Shown one piece after another: positions 34,453 to 43,505 of a stretch of 64,000 nt of DNA. Each line of letters starts with the position of its first letter. The stretch's first letter is position 1. The DNA lies in assembly GCA_025459175.1 (NCBI GenBank), contig JALORC010000038.1:1-64000 (forward strand), given 5' to 3'. The DNA comes from Planctomycetota bacterium. Its GTDB lineage: Bacteria > Planctomycetota > UBA1135 > UBA2386. The position numbers were made by a program, and so were the translations under genes. The notes under the pieces were generated by a model, which saw only the letters and a program-made list of their open reading frames with translations, was not told where the DNA came from and did no database searches.

Positions 34453-37085
34453 CGCCGCCCTCCCGGCAGCTCGATGCCGCGCTCGAGCAACCGCCGGAAC
34501 TGCTGCACCAACAGCAGCAACCCCTCGGTCTCCCCGGCCGGCAGCACCGGTGCGGCTTCCTGGCACAGGCGGACCACCTCGGTCAACGTCGCGGTCGGCG
34601 CCACCGACTCCTGCACGGCGACGATCGCGTCGTCGCGGGCCTGTTCGAGCGCGCCGAGCCGCAGCTGGCACTGCATGCGGCACAGCTGCGCCTCCGGTTC
34701 GCCGTCGGACTCGACCACCCACGCGTTCGCGAGCTCCAGCGCCAGCGGCGAGCCGGCGCGCAGGTGCATGCGCGCGGCGGTGCGGGCGAGGCCGGGCAGG
34801 CTCGCGAAGTTGCGCCGCAGCTCCTCGAACCGGGGCAACCAGATCGCCACCTTCTCGCGCGCCGGCTGCAGGCGCAGCAGGTGTTCCCACGCCAGCAGCT
34901 GCAGCGCCGCCGGCAGCGGTTGTTGGTCGCGGTCGACCAGCGGCCCCTTGCGCGCCGGATCGCGCAGCATCTGCACCACCGCGCGCCAGCCCTGCAGCGG
35001 CGAGTCCGGGTGCACCGAGGTGTCGATCGCGGTCTCGGTGCGCTGCGCCAGGTCACGCAATGCGTTGGCATCGCCGGACCGGCCGAGGGCCTCGGTGCAC
35101 AAGCCGGCGAAGGTGCCGGCGAGACCGGTCGGCTGACCGTTCGCGACCGCCTCGGTCAACACCTCGCCGAGCAGCCGCTGCGCCGCTTCGTGCAGCACGC
35201 GCCGGCGCGGATAGGACAGGCCGAAGTCCATCAGGTTGGACTGCGGCAGCGGCTGCAGCCCGGCGGCGCACCACAGCAACACGCCGATCACGCGCCGACG
35301 CTCGCGCGCCGCCGCCTGCAGGTCGCGCTCGAGCTGGGCGGTGCGAGCGGCGACGTCGGGATTCTCGACCACGTCGAGCACGTCGAGCAGCGCGCGCGGG
35401 AACACCGCGCCTGGGCGCAGGTAGTTGGCCAGCGCCAGATCGGTGCGGGCCTCGGTGACCCGCGCCAGCGACGCGGTCAGGTTGGCGACCCCGCGCCCGA
35501 GATAGAGCCGGTGCAGACGCAACTCGACGTCGAGGGTGCCACCGGTGCGCGCGGCCGAAGCATCGGCGATCGCGGAGTCGAACCAACGCAGCGCTTCGTA
35601 GCCGCGGCCCTCGCGCAGCAGCTCGCTGGCCGCCGGCGCCGGATCGTCCGTGTAGGCCGACCGCATCGCCGCCACCTGCGCATCGTCGGGCAGGTCGCGG
35701 CCGGCGCGGTCGAACTCCTTCAGGATCGCCTCGGTCGGCGACACCGCGTCGACCTCGCGCCCGGTCAGCGCCGCCAGCAGCGGCACCGGTCCCCACGGCG
35801 CCCCGGCTTCGCTGCCGATGCTCTTCGCGATCGCGGCCAGGTGCTGCTGGTGGCGCGACACGAGGCCGCGGCCGGCCTCGCGCCGCAGCACCGTCAACAG
35901 CACGAGCGTCACCAGCAGCAGCGCGCAGACCGCGGCGATCGCCCCCGACAGCAGCGGGTTCTTGCGCGCGCGCCGCCACAGCCGGACGTGCAGCGGCAGC
36001 CGGCGGATGTGCACCGGCTCGCCGTCGGCGATGCGCTGCAGGTCGCGCGCCAGCTCCTCGCCGTCCTGGTAGCGATCCCGCGGCTCGCGACTCAACAGCT
36101 TGTCGAGCACCGCCTCGAGGTCGCGCGGCGGCTTCGCCACGAAGTCGCGCAGCCGCCGCGGTTCGCCGTGCATGATCGACTGCAGCAGCGATTCGGTGGT
36201 CTTGCCGGCGCGCGGCAGTTCGCCCGTCAGCGCCTCGAAGATCGTCACGCCGAGCGCATAGAGGTCGCTCGCCGGCGTCAGTTCGTCGCCGAGCGCCTGC
36301 TCCGGCGAACTGTAGTGCAGCGTGCCGAGGAAGCCGCCGCCCTGCGCCGTCAGCCGCATCGAGGCCTGGTCGAGCGCCTTCGCCAGTCCGAAGTCGGTCA
36401 GCGCCAGCGTGCCGTCCTTGCCGACCAGGATGTTGCCGGGCTTGACGTCGCGGTGCAGCAGGCGGCGGCGATGGGCGAGGCCCAGCGCATCGGCGACGCC
36501 GGCGAAGCGCCGCGCGGCGTCGAGCGGCTGCATCGGCTTCTCGCCCCGCTGCCGCGCCACCGCGATGTGCTTGTCGAGGCTCATGCCGTCGACCCGTTCC
36601 ATCGCGAAGAACAGCACACCCTGCGCCTCGCCGTAGTCGTAGATCGGCACGATGTGCCGATGGTGCAGGGCGGCCGTCGCGCGGGCCTCGGCGCGGAACC
36701 GCTTGCGCATCGTCGAGTCGGTGGCGTAGCTCGGCGCCAGCACCTTCAGCGCCACTTCCCGTTCGAGCTCTTGCTGCCAGCCGAGGTAGACAGTGCCCAT
36801 GCCGCCGCGGCCGAGCACGCCCTTCACGTCGTAGCTGCCGATCCGCGCCGGCAGGTCGCTCGGACTACCGACCACCTGCTGCACGAACTCGAGCGCATCG
36901 AGGCGGTGCAACAGGTCGTTCGCTTCCGCGCTGCCGTCGCGATGCAGCTCCGCCCGCAGGCCCTCGCCGGCCGCCGTGCTGCGGCGCAACACGTCGGCCA
37001 TGCGCAGATCGGCCGCGTCGGGTGCGCCATCGGCGCCGCCGGCATCGCCAGCATCGTCGGCGGGAGTGGGCCGGTCCGCGTTCAC
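34449..37085 (-). CDS. Membrane-anchored Ser/Thr protein kinase (Pkn type)
   Basis: This 878-residue protein has a cytosolic Hanks-type kinase domain (about 84-360): glycine loop LGRGGMGTVY, catalytic Lys in EVALKVLAP (K114), HRDVKPGNIL (211-220), DFGLAKA (231-237) and GTLHYSSPEQA. A membrane segment follows (AIAAVCALLLVTLVLLTVL, about 382-400), then a 470-residue helical external region that may include TPR-like repeats. The GTG start overlaps the sigma factor stop by four bases (GTGA), so the kinase is coupled to it. In planctomycetes such kinases are thought to act with ECF sigma factors. All catalytic residues are present. Confidence 0.93.
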   Translation of the reverse strand: MNADRPTPADDAGDAGGADGAPDAADLRMADVLRRSTAAGEGLRAELHRDGSAEANDLLHRLDALEFVQQVVGSPSDLPARIGSYDVKGVLGRGGMGTVYLGWQQELEREVALKVLAPSYATDSTMRKRFRAEARATAALHHRHIVPIYDYGEAQGVLFFAMERVDGMSLDKHIAVARQRGEKPMQPLDAARRFAGVADALGLAHRRRLLHRDVKPGNILVGKDGTLALTDFGLAKALDQASMRLTAQGGGFLGTLHYSSPEQALGDELTPASDLYALGVTIFEALTGELPRAGKTTESLLQSIMHGEPRRLRDFVAKPPRDLEAVLDKLLSREPRDRYQDGEELARDLQRIADGEPVHIRRLPLHVRLWRRARKNPLLSGAIAAVCALLLVTLVLLTVLRREAGRGLVSRHQQHLAAIAKSIGSEAGAPWGPVPLLAALTGREVDAVSPTEAILKEFDRAGRDLPDDAQVAAMRSAYTDDPAPAASELLREGRGYEALRWFDSAIADASAARTGGTLDVELRLHRLYLGRGVANLTASLARVTEARTDLALANYLRPGAVFPRALLDVLDVVENPDVAARTAQLERDLQAAARERRRVIGVLLWCAAGLQPLPQSNLMDFGLSYPRRRVLHEAAQRLLGEVLTEAVANGQPTGLAGTFAGLCTEALGRSGDANALRDLAQRTETAIDTSVHPDSPLQGWRAVVQMLRDPARKGPLVDRDQQPLPAALQLLAWEHLLRLQPAREKVAIWLPRFEELRRNFASLPGLARTAARMHLRAGSPLALELANAWVVESDGEPEAQLCRMQCQLRLGALEQARDDAIVAVQESVAPTATLTEVVRLCQEAAPVLPAGETEGLLLLVQQFRRLLERGIELPGGRR

Positions 37086-37603
37086 AGCTTGAGTTCTTCG
37101 GCCAGACGTTTGAGCGCCCGGCTCAGCAGCAGGTGCACCGCGTTCTCGGTGCGCCCCATCTTGTCGCCGACCTCGCGTGCCGACAGTCCCTCGATCTTCA
37201 TCAGCAGGATCACTTCGCGGTGATCCTCGGACAGCCGCTCCATCGCCGCCTCGAGCAGGCCGAGCCGATCCTTGCGGTCGGCCTCGGTCACCGGTCCGGA
37301 GCGCCGGTCGGCCAGCGGCAGGTCGGTCTTGATGCCGTGTTCGCGGCGCGGATCGCGGGCCGCGACGCCGAGCTGATCGCGCAGGATGCGGGCGACCTTG
37401 CGGCGGGCCAGGGTGACCAGCCAGGCGCCGGCATTGGCCTCGTCGGACAACGTCTTCCACGAGTGCACCGCCTCGATCGCCACTTCCTGCAGCACGTCCT
37501 CGGGATCCATGCGAACCCTGAGATTGGGTCCCATGCGCAGATAGATCACCGACAGCAGACGCTCACGGTGCTGCTCGAAGGCGACTTCCGGGGAGAGGGA
37601 CAT
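37082..37603 (-). CDS. ECF sigma-70 factor linked to a Ser/Thr kinase
   Basis: The 173-residue protein is a two-domain ECF sigma factor. Region 2 (about 10-75) includes MDPEDVLQEVAIEAVHSWKT and ANAGAWLVTLARRKVARILR; region 4 (about 115-170) includes LSEDHREVILLMKIEGLSAREV. It should direct RNA polymerase to a specific promoter set. No anti-sigma factor is nearby; instead the kinase gene overlaps it, so control may be by phosphorylation, as proposed for this sigma/kinase type. The ATG at 37603 has TAGCCC seven bases upstream, and the 206-base gap before the next gene should hold its promoter. Confidence 0.92.
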   Translation of the reverse strand: MSLSPEVAFEQHRERLLSVIYLRMGPNLRVRMDPEDVLQEVAIEAVHSWKTLSDEANAGAWLVTLARRKVARILRDQLGVAARDPRREHGIKTDLPLADRRSGPVTEADRKDRLGLLEAAMERLSEDHREVILLMKIEGLSAREVGDKMGRTENAVHLLLSRALKRLAEELKL

Positions 37604-37809
37604 CGGGCGGGGGCTACGGGCAGGGGGGCGGAGGATTCCTCCACTGCCAACAAGAGGTTACGCGAACGGAGCGCCGGCTGCGAGGCCGGCGTGACGTTCG
37701 TGCCAAGGCTCGCCCCGGCGAACTCGCCGTCCGGGCGCGCGCTATCGACCCCGGCACGATGAGTGCCGGTCTGGCACACGAACTCCTGGTCCCACCGCGG
37801 CTTCCGGCT

Positions 37810-38211
37810 TCAGGTCGCGTCGGCGAGTTCGCTCGGCAACCGCCGCAGTTTGCCGTCCCGGCCGACACAGGCGAGCTTGGTGCGGCCGGTGGCGCACACC
37901 TCGCCGTCGCGCTGGCGACGGCATTCATACTCGAGCACGACAGCGGCCTTGCCCGGCTCGGCGACCCGGACCGCGATCGCCACCACTTCGTCGTAGTCGA
38001 CCGGCTTGTGGTAGCGGCAGACGAACTCGACCACCTGCAGCAGGTTGCCCTCGTCCTCCATCTGCCGGTAGGTCTTGCCACGCGCGCGCAGCCACTCGGT
38101 GCGCGCCTCCTCGAACCAGGCGACGTAGCTGCCATGGTGGGCGATCGCCATGCGATCGGTCTCGCAGTAGCGAACGCGCACGCGGTGCACCGGCTCGGGG
38201 AACGGCATCAT
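37810..38211 (-). CDS. Acyl-CoA thioesterase, YbgC/FadM type (hot-dog fold)
   Basis: The 133-residue product matches 4HBT hot-dog thioesterases: VRVRYCETDRMAIAHHGSYV contains the catalytic Asp (YCETD) and the following His-rich turn, and then WFEEARTEWLRARG and RYHKPVDYDEVVAI. It hydrolyses acyl-CoA thioesters in the cytosol; the chain preference is unknown. The start could be either Met of MMPFPEP. It lies upstream of the sigma factor on the same strand but 206 bases away, so it is probably a separate unit. Confidence 0.9.
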   Translation of the reverse strand: MMPFPEPVHRVRVRYCETDRMAIAHHGSYVAWFEEARTEWLRARGKTYRQMEDEGNLLQVVEFVCRYHKPVDYDEVVAIAVRVAEPGKAAVVLEYECRRQRDGEVCATGRTKLACVGRDGKLRRLPSELADAT

Positions 38212-38261
38212 GCCTGTCGTTTACCCTGGCAGGGGCGTGCGGGGCGAGGGTGAGGCCGGGT

Positions 38262-39287
38262 TCATGGCGCCCGCTCGACGCGTTCGCGGGCCATCGCCAG
38301 CGCCAGCTCGCCGGGCGGCAGATTGTCGCGCTGGGCGCGATCGAGCACTTGGCCGGTGGTGATGCCGATCCGCTGTATACGCGCCGCGGTCACCCGTTCG
38401 CCGCGCAGGTGCCACAGCGCGCCCTGGATCAACGCGCCGGCATTGGCGACGAAGTCCGGCACCACCAGCACGCCGCGCCCGTGCAGCACGAAGCCGGCCT
38501 CGGCATCGGCGAGGATGTTGTTGGCGGCCCCACAGACCGCGCGCGCCGGCAGCGTGCGCGCGACGCCGGCGGTCAGCACACCACCGAGCGCGCAGGGCAC
38601 GAACACGTGACACGCGGTGTGCACGATCGCTTCCGGCGCCACCACCGCAGCACCGAGCGCGGCCGCCGCGGCGACGCGAGCCGGCATCACGTCCGCCACC
38701 GTCAACCGCGCCCCCGCCGCGGCCAGCAGTTCGCACAGGCGCAGCCCGACGGCGCCGAGGCCCTGCACCGCGAGATGCAGGCGAGGCAACGGCAATCCGA
38801 GCCGTTCGGCCAGTGCGGCGATGGCGGCCATCACGCCGAGCGCGGTCGCGCCGGTCAGGTCGCCGGCGGTGTCGCCGGTGGCGACATAGGAGGTGTGGGC
38901 CGCGACCAGCTGCAGGTCGGCCTCGGTGGTACCGACATCGGGCCCGGTGAAGTAGCGGCCGCCGAGTTCCGCCACGGTCCGGCCGACCAGTCGGTAGGCG
39001 GCGGCGCGATCGAGGCCCGGATGGTCGAGGATCACGCACTTGCCGCCGCCGGCGGGCACCTCGGCCAGCGCGCACTTCCAGGTCATCGCCCGCGCCAGCG
39101 CGATCACGTCGCGCAGCGCCGCCGAACGGTCGGCGTAGGCCCAGCGCCGGATGCCACCGTGGGCCGGGCCGAGCCGGGTGTCGTGCACCGCGACCAGCAC
39201 CGTGGCCGCCGCCGCCCGGTCGTGCACCAGCAGCAGCCGCTCGCCGTCGAACGACGGCAACGGATCGAGGTGCGCCGGCAGTTCCAT
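38262..39287 (-). CDS. Leucine dehydrogenase-type amino acid dehydrogenase
   Basis: This 341-residue protein belongs to the Glu/Leu/Phe/Val dehydrogenase family and has the short length of leucine and phenylalanine dehydrogenases. Substrate and catalytic residues lie in MTWKCALAEVPAGGGKCVI (two Lys) and the catalytic Asp in YFTGPDVGTTE. The NAD-binding motif is VQGLGAVGLRLCELL. NILADAEAGFVLHGRGVLVVPDFVANAGA is the typical C-terminal part, given here from separate short segments NILADAEAG and VPDFVANAGA. It would reversibly deaminate branched-chain amino acids with NAD+. The ATG at 39287 is divergent from the lipoprotein gene, with 69 bases between. Confidence 0.9.
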   Translation of the reverse strand: MELPAHLDPLPSFDGERLLLVHDRAAAATVLVAVHDTRLGPAHGGIRRWAYADRSAALRDVIALARAMTWKCALAEVPAGGGKCVILDHPGLDRAAAYRLVGRTVAELGGRYFTGPDVGTTEADLQLVAAHTSYVATGDTAGDLTGATALGVMAAIAALAERLGLPLPRLHLAVQGLGAVGLRLCELLAAAGARLTVADVMPARVAAAAALGAAVVAPEAIVHTACHVFVPCALGGVLTAGVARTLPARAVCGAANNILADAEAGFVLHGRGVLVVPDFVANAGALIQGALWHLRGERVTAARIQRIGITTGQVLDRAQRDNLPPGELALAMARERVERAP

Positions 39288-39356
39288 GCGGGGATTCTGG
39301 CGCCACCGGCGGTCGTCGGGAAGGATTGGCTGCGCATCCCCTTCCAAGCCGTCCTC

Positions 39357-40325
39357 ATGGTGCGACCATTCGTCCTGCTGCCGTTGTTGTTCGCCGCCTG
39401 CGCCACTGCCGAGCTGCGGCAGGAGGCCGCTCCCGAGCTCGAGACCAAGGAGCAACAGACCGCCGCCGCCGCGGCGCGGTATCGCAGCTTCCAGGCGCTG
39501 CTGATCCGCATGGACCAGGCGATCGACAGCTATGTGCAGGCGCTGGCGGCCCAGGGCGAACATCGCGCCGACGACCAGGCCGAGCGGCTCGAACGCATGA
39601 TCCACGACGCGGTGCTCGACCTCGACGCGGTCGACCCGCGCGACCCGCGCGCCACGACGACACCGCGCGACACCTACCGCCAGCTGCAGGCCGCCGCCAA
39701 GGACGGCACCAAGCCGAAGCAGCAGAGCATCGCGCTGGCGGCACTCGGCTTCTCGGGCCTGCCCGACGCGCTGCCGACGATGGTGCAGGGCGCCATGCTC
39801 GAGAACGCGGACGTCGTCGACAGTGCCGTGCTCGGCATCGCCGTGTTGCGTTCGCCGCAGACGCCGCCCGGGGTGCTCGCCGCCATCGCCAGGAACGACA
39901 AGCATCCGGAGGACGGGCGGGCCCAGGCCGCCTGGGCGCTCTATCGCATCCAGGGCACCATCGAGCGTCCGACCGAGATCCTCGCCATCTGGCACGACAT
40001 GCTGACCACCGGGCGCGACCAGCTGCCGCCGAGCGTGCTGATGACGGCCGTGCGCGGCGTCGGGCTCGCCCGCGACGCCACCCACGCCGACCTGATCGCG
40101 TCGTTCTTGAAGCACCCGACCCCGCGCCTGCGCATGGCGGCGGCGCTGGCGCTCGGGCGGATGAACGCCCAGACCCACTGGGAGCAGCTGCTCGCCCTGA
40201 TCGGACCGCAGGAAACCGTGCAGAACGTGCGCCTGCTGGCCCGCAAGGCGCTGGCGGAACTCGCCGGAGGCGTCGACCACGGCTACGATCTCGCCGCGTG
40301 GCGCAAGACCTTCGATCGCGGCTGA
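39357..40325 (+). CDS. HEAT-repeat-like lipoprotein
   Basis: A 322-residue lipoprotein (lipobox FAAC in LLPLLFAACA). The mature part is helical: an N-terminal coiled region (RYRSFQALLIRMDQAIDSYV), then HEAT-like helix pairs (PRLRMAAALALGRMNAQTHW, VLMTAVRGVGLARDATHAD). It should be tethered in the envelope and act as a binding scaffold. The ATG at 39357 fits the signal peptide. The next gene starts inside its 3' end (28-base overlap), so they are co-transcribed. Confidence 0.75.
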   Translation: MVRPFVLLPLLFAACATAELRQEAAPELETKEQQTAAAAARYRSFQALLIRMDQAIDSYVQALAAQGEHRADDQAERLERMIHDAVLDLDAVDPRDPRATTTPRDTYRQLQAAAKDGTKPKQQSIALAALGFSGLPDALPTMVQGAMLENADVVDSAVLGIAVLRSPQTPPGVLAAIARNDKHPEDGRAQAAWALYRIQGTIERPTEILAIWHDMLTTGRDQLPPSVLMTAVRGVGLARDATHADLIASFLKHPTPRLRMAAALALGRMNAQTHWEQLLALIGPQETVQNVRLLARKALAELAGGVDHGYDLAAWRKTFDRG

Positions 40326-41485
40326 GCCCCTGGCTGCTGTCGGTCGCGCTCGGCTGCGGCGCCGGCGAGCCGGCCCCGCGCGCGGTCGCCACCGGCGGCA
40401 TGACCGCCGACCAACTGCTGGCCGCGGTGCTCGACGAGTGCCATGGACCGCTGCGCGGTCGCATGAACGACGTCGATGCGACGGTGACGCTGCCCGACGG
40501 CATGCAGTGGCGACTGTATGCCGCGCTGCCGGTCACCGTGCGCCTGCAGTCGACCGCCGGCCAGTTCCTGCTGCGCGACGGGGCGCTGTTCCGCCTGCCG
40601 CACGATGCGCCCCCCACCACCGCGGCCGAACTCGAACTCGCGCTGCAGTTGCGCGACCTCGTCGATGCCGGCGCGCTCGGCCCGCTGCACCGCGGCCGCG
40701 CGGCGGCGCGCACCGGCCCCACGACGCTGGTGGTCACCGACGCGGACGGCGTGCCGTGCGAGGTCACCCTGCCAGCCGACACCTTGCTGCCGCGCGCGCT
40801 GCGGACCGCGACGAGACCGCCGGTGCAGGTGCTGGACTGGACGCGCACCCCGACCACGTGGCTGCCGACCACCTTGCACTGCGAGGCACTCGGCGCGTGC
40901 CGCGTCGAGTTCAACCTGAGCGGCCTGAACTGGGCCGCCGACTTCTTCGCCCGACCCGGCACGGCGGCGAAACCGGTGGCCCTGCGCATGGCCGCACCGG
41001 GCAGCGTCACCGAGGTGCAGTCCCCGGTGCCGATCGTCGTCGAGACCAAGGCGCTGACCTGGGCCAGCGTCGCCGATCCGGGCGACTGGCCGGCCCGGGC
41101 CGCAGCCTACCTGCCGCTGCACAAGGAACTGCTGGCGCAGCAGCAGTGGATCGCCGGCTTCCCGGTGTTCTGGCAGGAGCACGGCGAACGCTGGCTGGCG
41201 GCGCCGTTCCGCGGTCGCGCCGGCGGCGCCGCGTTCGCCCCGCCGGCGGGATGGCGCCTGCGCCAGATCGCGGCCGGCCGCTGGCTCGTCGTGTTCCCGC
41301 CGACCGGCGACCTGGCGGCGCGACTGGCCGAGGGCGAGCGCCTGCTGCGCGAAGCGCTGCAGCAATACGACCTGGTCGCGCGCAGCCCGATCACCGCGCA
41401 GCCGTACTTCCATCTCGAGGACGGTGCCCCGCCGGCGACCGCGCTCGCGGCACCGGTGGTGCGCATGGCGGTGGCGATCGACTGA
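40298..41485 (+). CDS. Lipoprotein of unknown function, LolA-like size and style
   Basis: The 395-residue product starts at GTG 40298, inside the previous gene, giving a lipoprotein signal (SPWLLSVALGCGAG). If the ATG at 40400 (MTADQLLAAVLDECHGPLRG) were used instead, there would be no signal. The mature protein is beta-rich, with TVTLPDGMQWRLYAALPVTV and FLLRDGALFRLPHDA, which recalls the outer-membrane lipoprotein carrier-type fold, but this is only a resemblance. No catalytic motif is recognised. It is co-transcribed with the HEAT-like lipoprotein, so both probably act in the envelope. Confidence 0.6.
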   Translation: MAQDLRSRLSPWLLSVALGCGAGEPAPRAVATGGMTADQLLAAVLDECHGPLRGRMNDVDATVTLPDGMQWRLYAALPVTVRLQSTAGQFLLRDGALFRLPHDAPPTTAAELELALQLRDLVDAGALGPLHRGRAAARTGPTTLVVTDADGVPCEVTLPADTLLPRALRTATRPPVQVLDWTRTPTTWLPTTLHCEALGACRVEFNLSGLNWAADFFARPGTAAKPVALRMAAPGSVTEVQSPVPIVVETKALTWASVADPGDWPARAAAYLPLHKELLAQQQWIAGFPVFWQEHGERWLAAPFRGRAGGAAFAPPAGWRLRQIAAGRWLVVFPPTGDLAARLAEGERLLREALQQYDLVARSPITAQPYFHLEDGAPPATALAAPVVRMAVAID

Positions 41486-41526
41486 ACGCCGTTGCGCGGT
41501 GGCGGCGGCGCGCGATGCTCGCCCGC

Positions 41527-42744
41527 ATGCCGCTGCCCACGCTGCCGGAACCCTCGCCGCTCGCGCGCCACTGGGACCTCGACCCCGACACGGTGTTCCT
41601 GAACCACGGCAGCTTCGGGGCGTGTCCACGCGTCGTGCTGCAGACCCAGGCGGCGCTGCGGGCCGAACTCGAACGGCAACCGGTGCGCTTCCTGCACCGC
41701 GAACTCGAACCGCGGCTCGATCACGCGCGCGCGGCGCTGGCGGCGCTGGTCGGCTGCTCGGCGGATGACCTCGCGTTCGTGCCCAACGCCACCACCGGCG
41801 TCAACACCGTGCTGCGCTCGCTGTCGTTCGCGCCCGGCGACGAACTGCTGACGATCGACCACACCTACAACGCGTGCCGCAACGTGCTCGACTACGTGGC
41901 CGGCCGGAGCGGCGCACGCGTGGTGACGGCGGCGATCCCGTTCCCGATCACCGGCCCCGAGCTCGTCGTCGAACGGGTGCTGGCCGCGGTCACCGAACGC
42001 ACGCGGCTGCTGCTGATCGACCAGGTGACCAGCCCGACCGGGCTGGTGCTGCCGGTCGCCGAGCTGGTGCAGGCGCTCGCCGCACGCGGCATCGACACCC
42101 TGGTCGACGGCGCCCATGGCCCGGGCATGCTGCCGCTCGATCTCGCGCGGCTCGGCGCGGCCTACTACACCGGCAACTGCCACAAATGGCTGTGCACGCC
42201 GAAGGGCAGCGCGCTGCTGTACGTGCGCCCCGATCGCCAGGACCGGATCCGGCCGCTGGTGCTGAGTCACGGCGCCAACTCGACCCGCACCGATCGGTCG
42301 CGGTTCCGGCTCGAGTTCGACTTCACCGGCACCGGCGACCCGACCCCCTGGCTGTGCATCCCGGCGGCGCTGCAGTTCCTGCGCGAGCTGGTGCCCGGCG
42401 GCATCGACGCGATCCGCGCTCACAACCACGCGCTGGCCTGCTGGGGCCGGGACCGCTTGTGCGAGGTGCTCGGCGTGGCCCCGCCGGCACCCGACTCGAT
42501 GCTCGGTTCGCTGGCGGCGGTGCCGCTGCCGCTCGACGACACCCCGCCCACGGGGCCACTCGGACTCGACCCGCTGCAGATCGCGCTGCACGATCGCCAT
42601 CGCATCGAAGTGCCGGTGATGCGCTGGGCCCGACCGCGGCTGCGGCTGCTGCGCATCTCGCCGCAGATCTACCACAGCCGCGCCCAGCACGAGTGGCTGG
42701 TGCGTGCCTTGGCCGCCGAGCTGGCCGGCGGCGGCGCGCGCTGA
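41527..42744 (+). CDS. Class V aminotransferase, isopenicillin-N epimerase-like
   Basis: This 405-residue PLP enzyme has VFLNHGSFGACPRVVLQTQ near the start, NATTGVNTVLRSL, the Asp/His pair in LVDGAHGPGM and the Schiff-base Lys in GNCHKWLCTPKG. It resembles isopenicillin-N epimerase/cysteine desulfurase-like class V enzymes. The usual desulfurase active-site Cys loop is not apparent, so a desulfurase role is less likely; the substrate is unknown. I prefer ATG 41527 to the in-frame ATG 41515 because GATGCT ends seven bases before it. The gene lies 65 bases before tetR and is probably a separate unit. Confidence 0.87.
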   Translation: MPLPTLPEPSPLARHWDLDPDTVFLNHGSFGACPRVVLQTQAALRAELERQPVRFLHRELEPRLDHARAALAALVGCSADDLAFVPNATTGVNTVLRSLSFAPGDELLTIDHTYNACRNVLDYVAGRSGARVVTAAIPFPITGPELVVERVLAAVTERTRLLLIDQVTSPTGLVLPVAELVQALAARGIDTLVDGAHGPGMLPLDLARLGAAYYTGNCHKWLCTPKGSALLYVRPDRQDRIRPLVLSHGANSTRTDRSRFRLEFDFTGTGDPTPWLCIPAALQFLRELVPGGIDAIRAHNHALACWGRDRLCEVLGVAPPAPDSMLGSLAAVPLPLDDTPPTGPLGLDPLQIALHDRHRIEVPVMRWARPRLRLLRISPQIYHSRAQHEWLVRALAAELAGGGAR

Positions 42745-42758
42745 CCCGGCCCCGCCCG

Positions 42759-42776
42759 TTCGAACGTCCGTTTGAA
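42759..42776. promoter_or_regulatory. Inverted repeat, likely TetR operator
   Basis: TTCGAACG-TC-CGTTTGAA is an inverted repeat with seven of eight positions paired. Its last six bases (TTTGAA) lie 17 bases before TAGGCT (42794-42799), so it overlaps the probable -35 of the tetR promoter. That is the expected place for an autorepressing TetR operator controlling the whole efflux operon. Confidence 0.55.
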
Positions 42777-42793
42777 ACCGACGTTCGTGCCGA

Positions 42794-42799
42794 TAGGCT
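42794..42799 (+). promoter_or_regulatory. Putative -10 element (TAGGCT) of the tetR-efflux operon
   Basis: TAGGCT lies 10 bases before the tetR ATG, with TTTGAA as -35 at a 17-base spacing. The -35 is part of the inverted repeat. Confidence 0.45.
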
Positions 42800-42809
42800 G
42801 CGCGCCATC

Positions 42810-43505
42810 ATGGCCGGCCCGGACACCAAGACGACGATCCTCGACGCCGCCGAGGCGCTGTTCGCCGAGCAGGGCTACGACGCCGCGTCCTTGCGCGAGC
42901 TCACCAGGCGGGCCGGGGTCAACCTCGCCGCGGTCAACTACCACTTCGGTGGCAAGGAGAAGCTGGCGATGGCGGTGCTGGCGCGCACCATCGCACCGAT
43001 CAACGCCGAACGCGCGCGCCGGCTCGAGGCGCTGCCGGTGCGGGCCACCACCGCCGACGTGGTGCGCGCGTTCGTCGAGCCGGCGTTCCCGACCAACGCC
43101 AACTGCACCGCCGGGCACATTGCCCCGGCGCGCGACTTCTGCCGCATGTTCGGCCGGCTGATGGTCGACCAGCCGCCGTTCCTGCGCCTGTTCCTGGCCG
43201 AGCAATTCCGCGACCTGGGGCTGCGTTTCGAGGCTCGGTTGCGGCAGTCGCTGCCGCGCCACGATGCCGCCACGGTGTGGTGGCGCATGCATTTCCTGGC
43301 CGGTGCGATGGCCCACACCCTGCACAGCGCGGACGGACTCGCGCACCTGACCGCCGGCCTCTGCGACGCGACCGACGTCGATGCCGTCGTCGAACAGCTG
43401 GTCGCCTTCGCCGCCGCCGGCATCAGCGCGCCGCCGTTGCCGGCCGCAAAGAAGCGCCGCGCGGCCGCCCCTGCCACCGAGCGCCGAGCCCGGAGCCGCC
43501 GATGA
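42810..43505 (+). CDS. TetR family regulator of the RND efflux operon
   Basis: The 231-residue product has a TetR DNA-binding domain (about 8-55): ILDAAEALFAEQGYDAASL, RELTRRAGVNLAAVNYHFGG and KEKLAMAVL. The C-terminal ligand domain is all-helical, includes VWWRMHFLAGAMAHTLH and ends in a basic tail (KKRRAAAPATERRARSRR). The gene is first in a four-gene operon; its stop overlaps the start of the outer-membrane factor gene (ATGA). It probably represses the operon until it binds a toxic compound. The inverted repeat just upstream is the likely operator. Confidence 0.92.
   Translation: MAGPDTKTTILDAAEALFAEQGYDAASLRELTRRAGVNLAAVNYHFGGKEKLAMAVLARTIAPINAERARRLEALPVRATTADVVRAFVEPAFPTNANCTAGHIAPARDFCRMFGRLMVDQPPFLRLFLAEQFRDLGLRFEARLRQSLPRHDAATVWWRMHFLAGAMAHTLHSADGLAHLTAGLCDATDVDAVVEQLVAFAAAGISAPPLPAAKKRRAAAPATERRARSRR

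Noticed and set aside
29095-35136. A 2013-codon plus-strand ORF
   Set aside because: It runs antisense to the cytochrome, repeat-protein and kinase genes, all of which have clear domains. Its translation is Arg/Gln/His-rich and low in complexity, as expected for the shadow of GC-rich genes.
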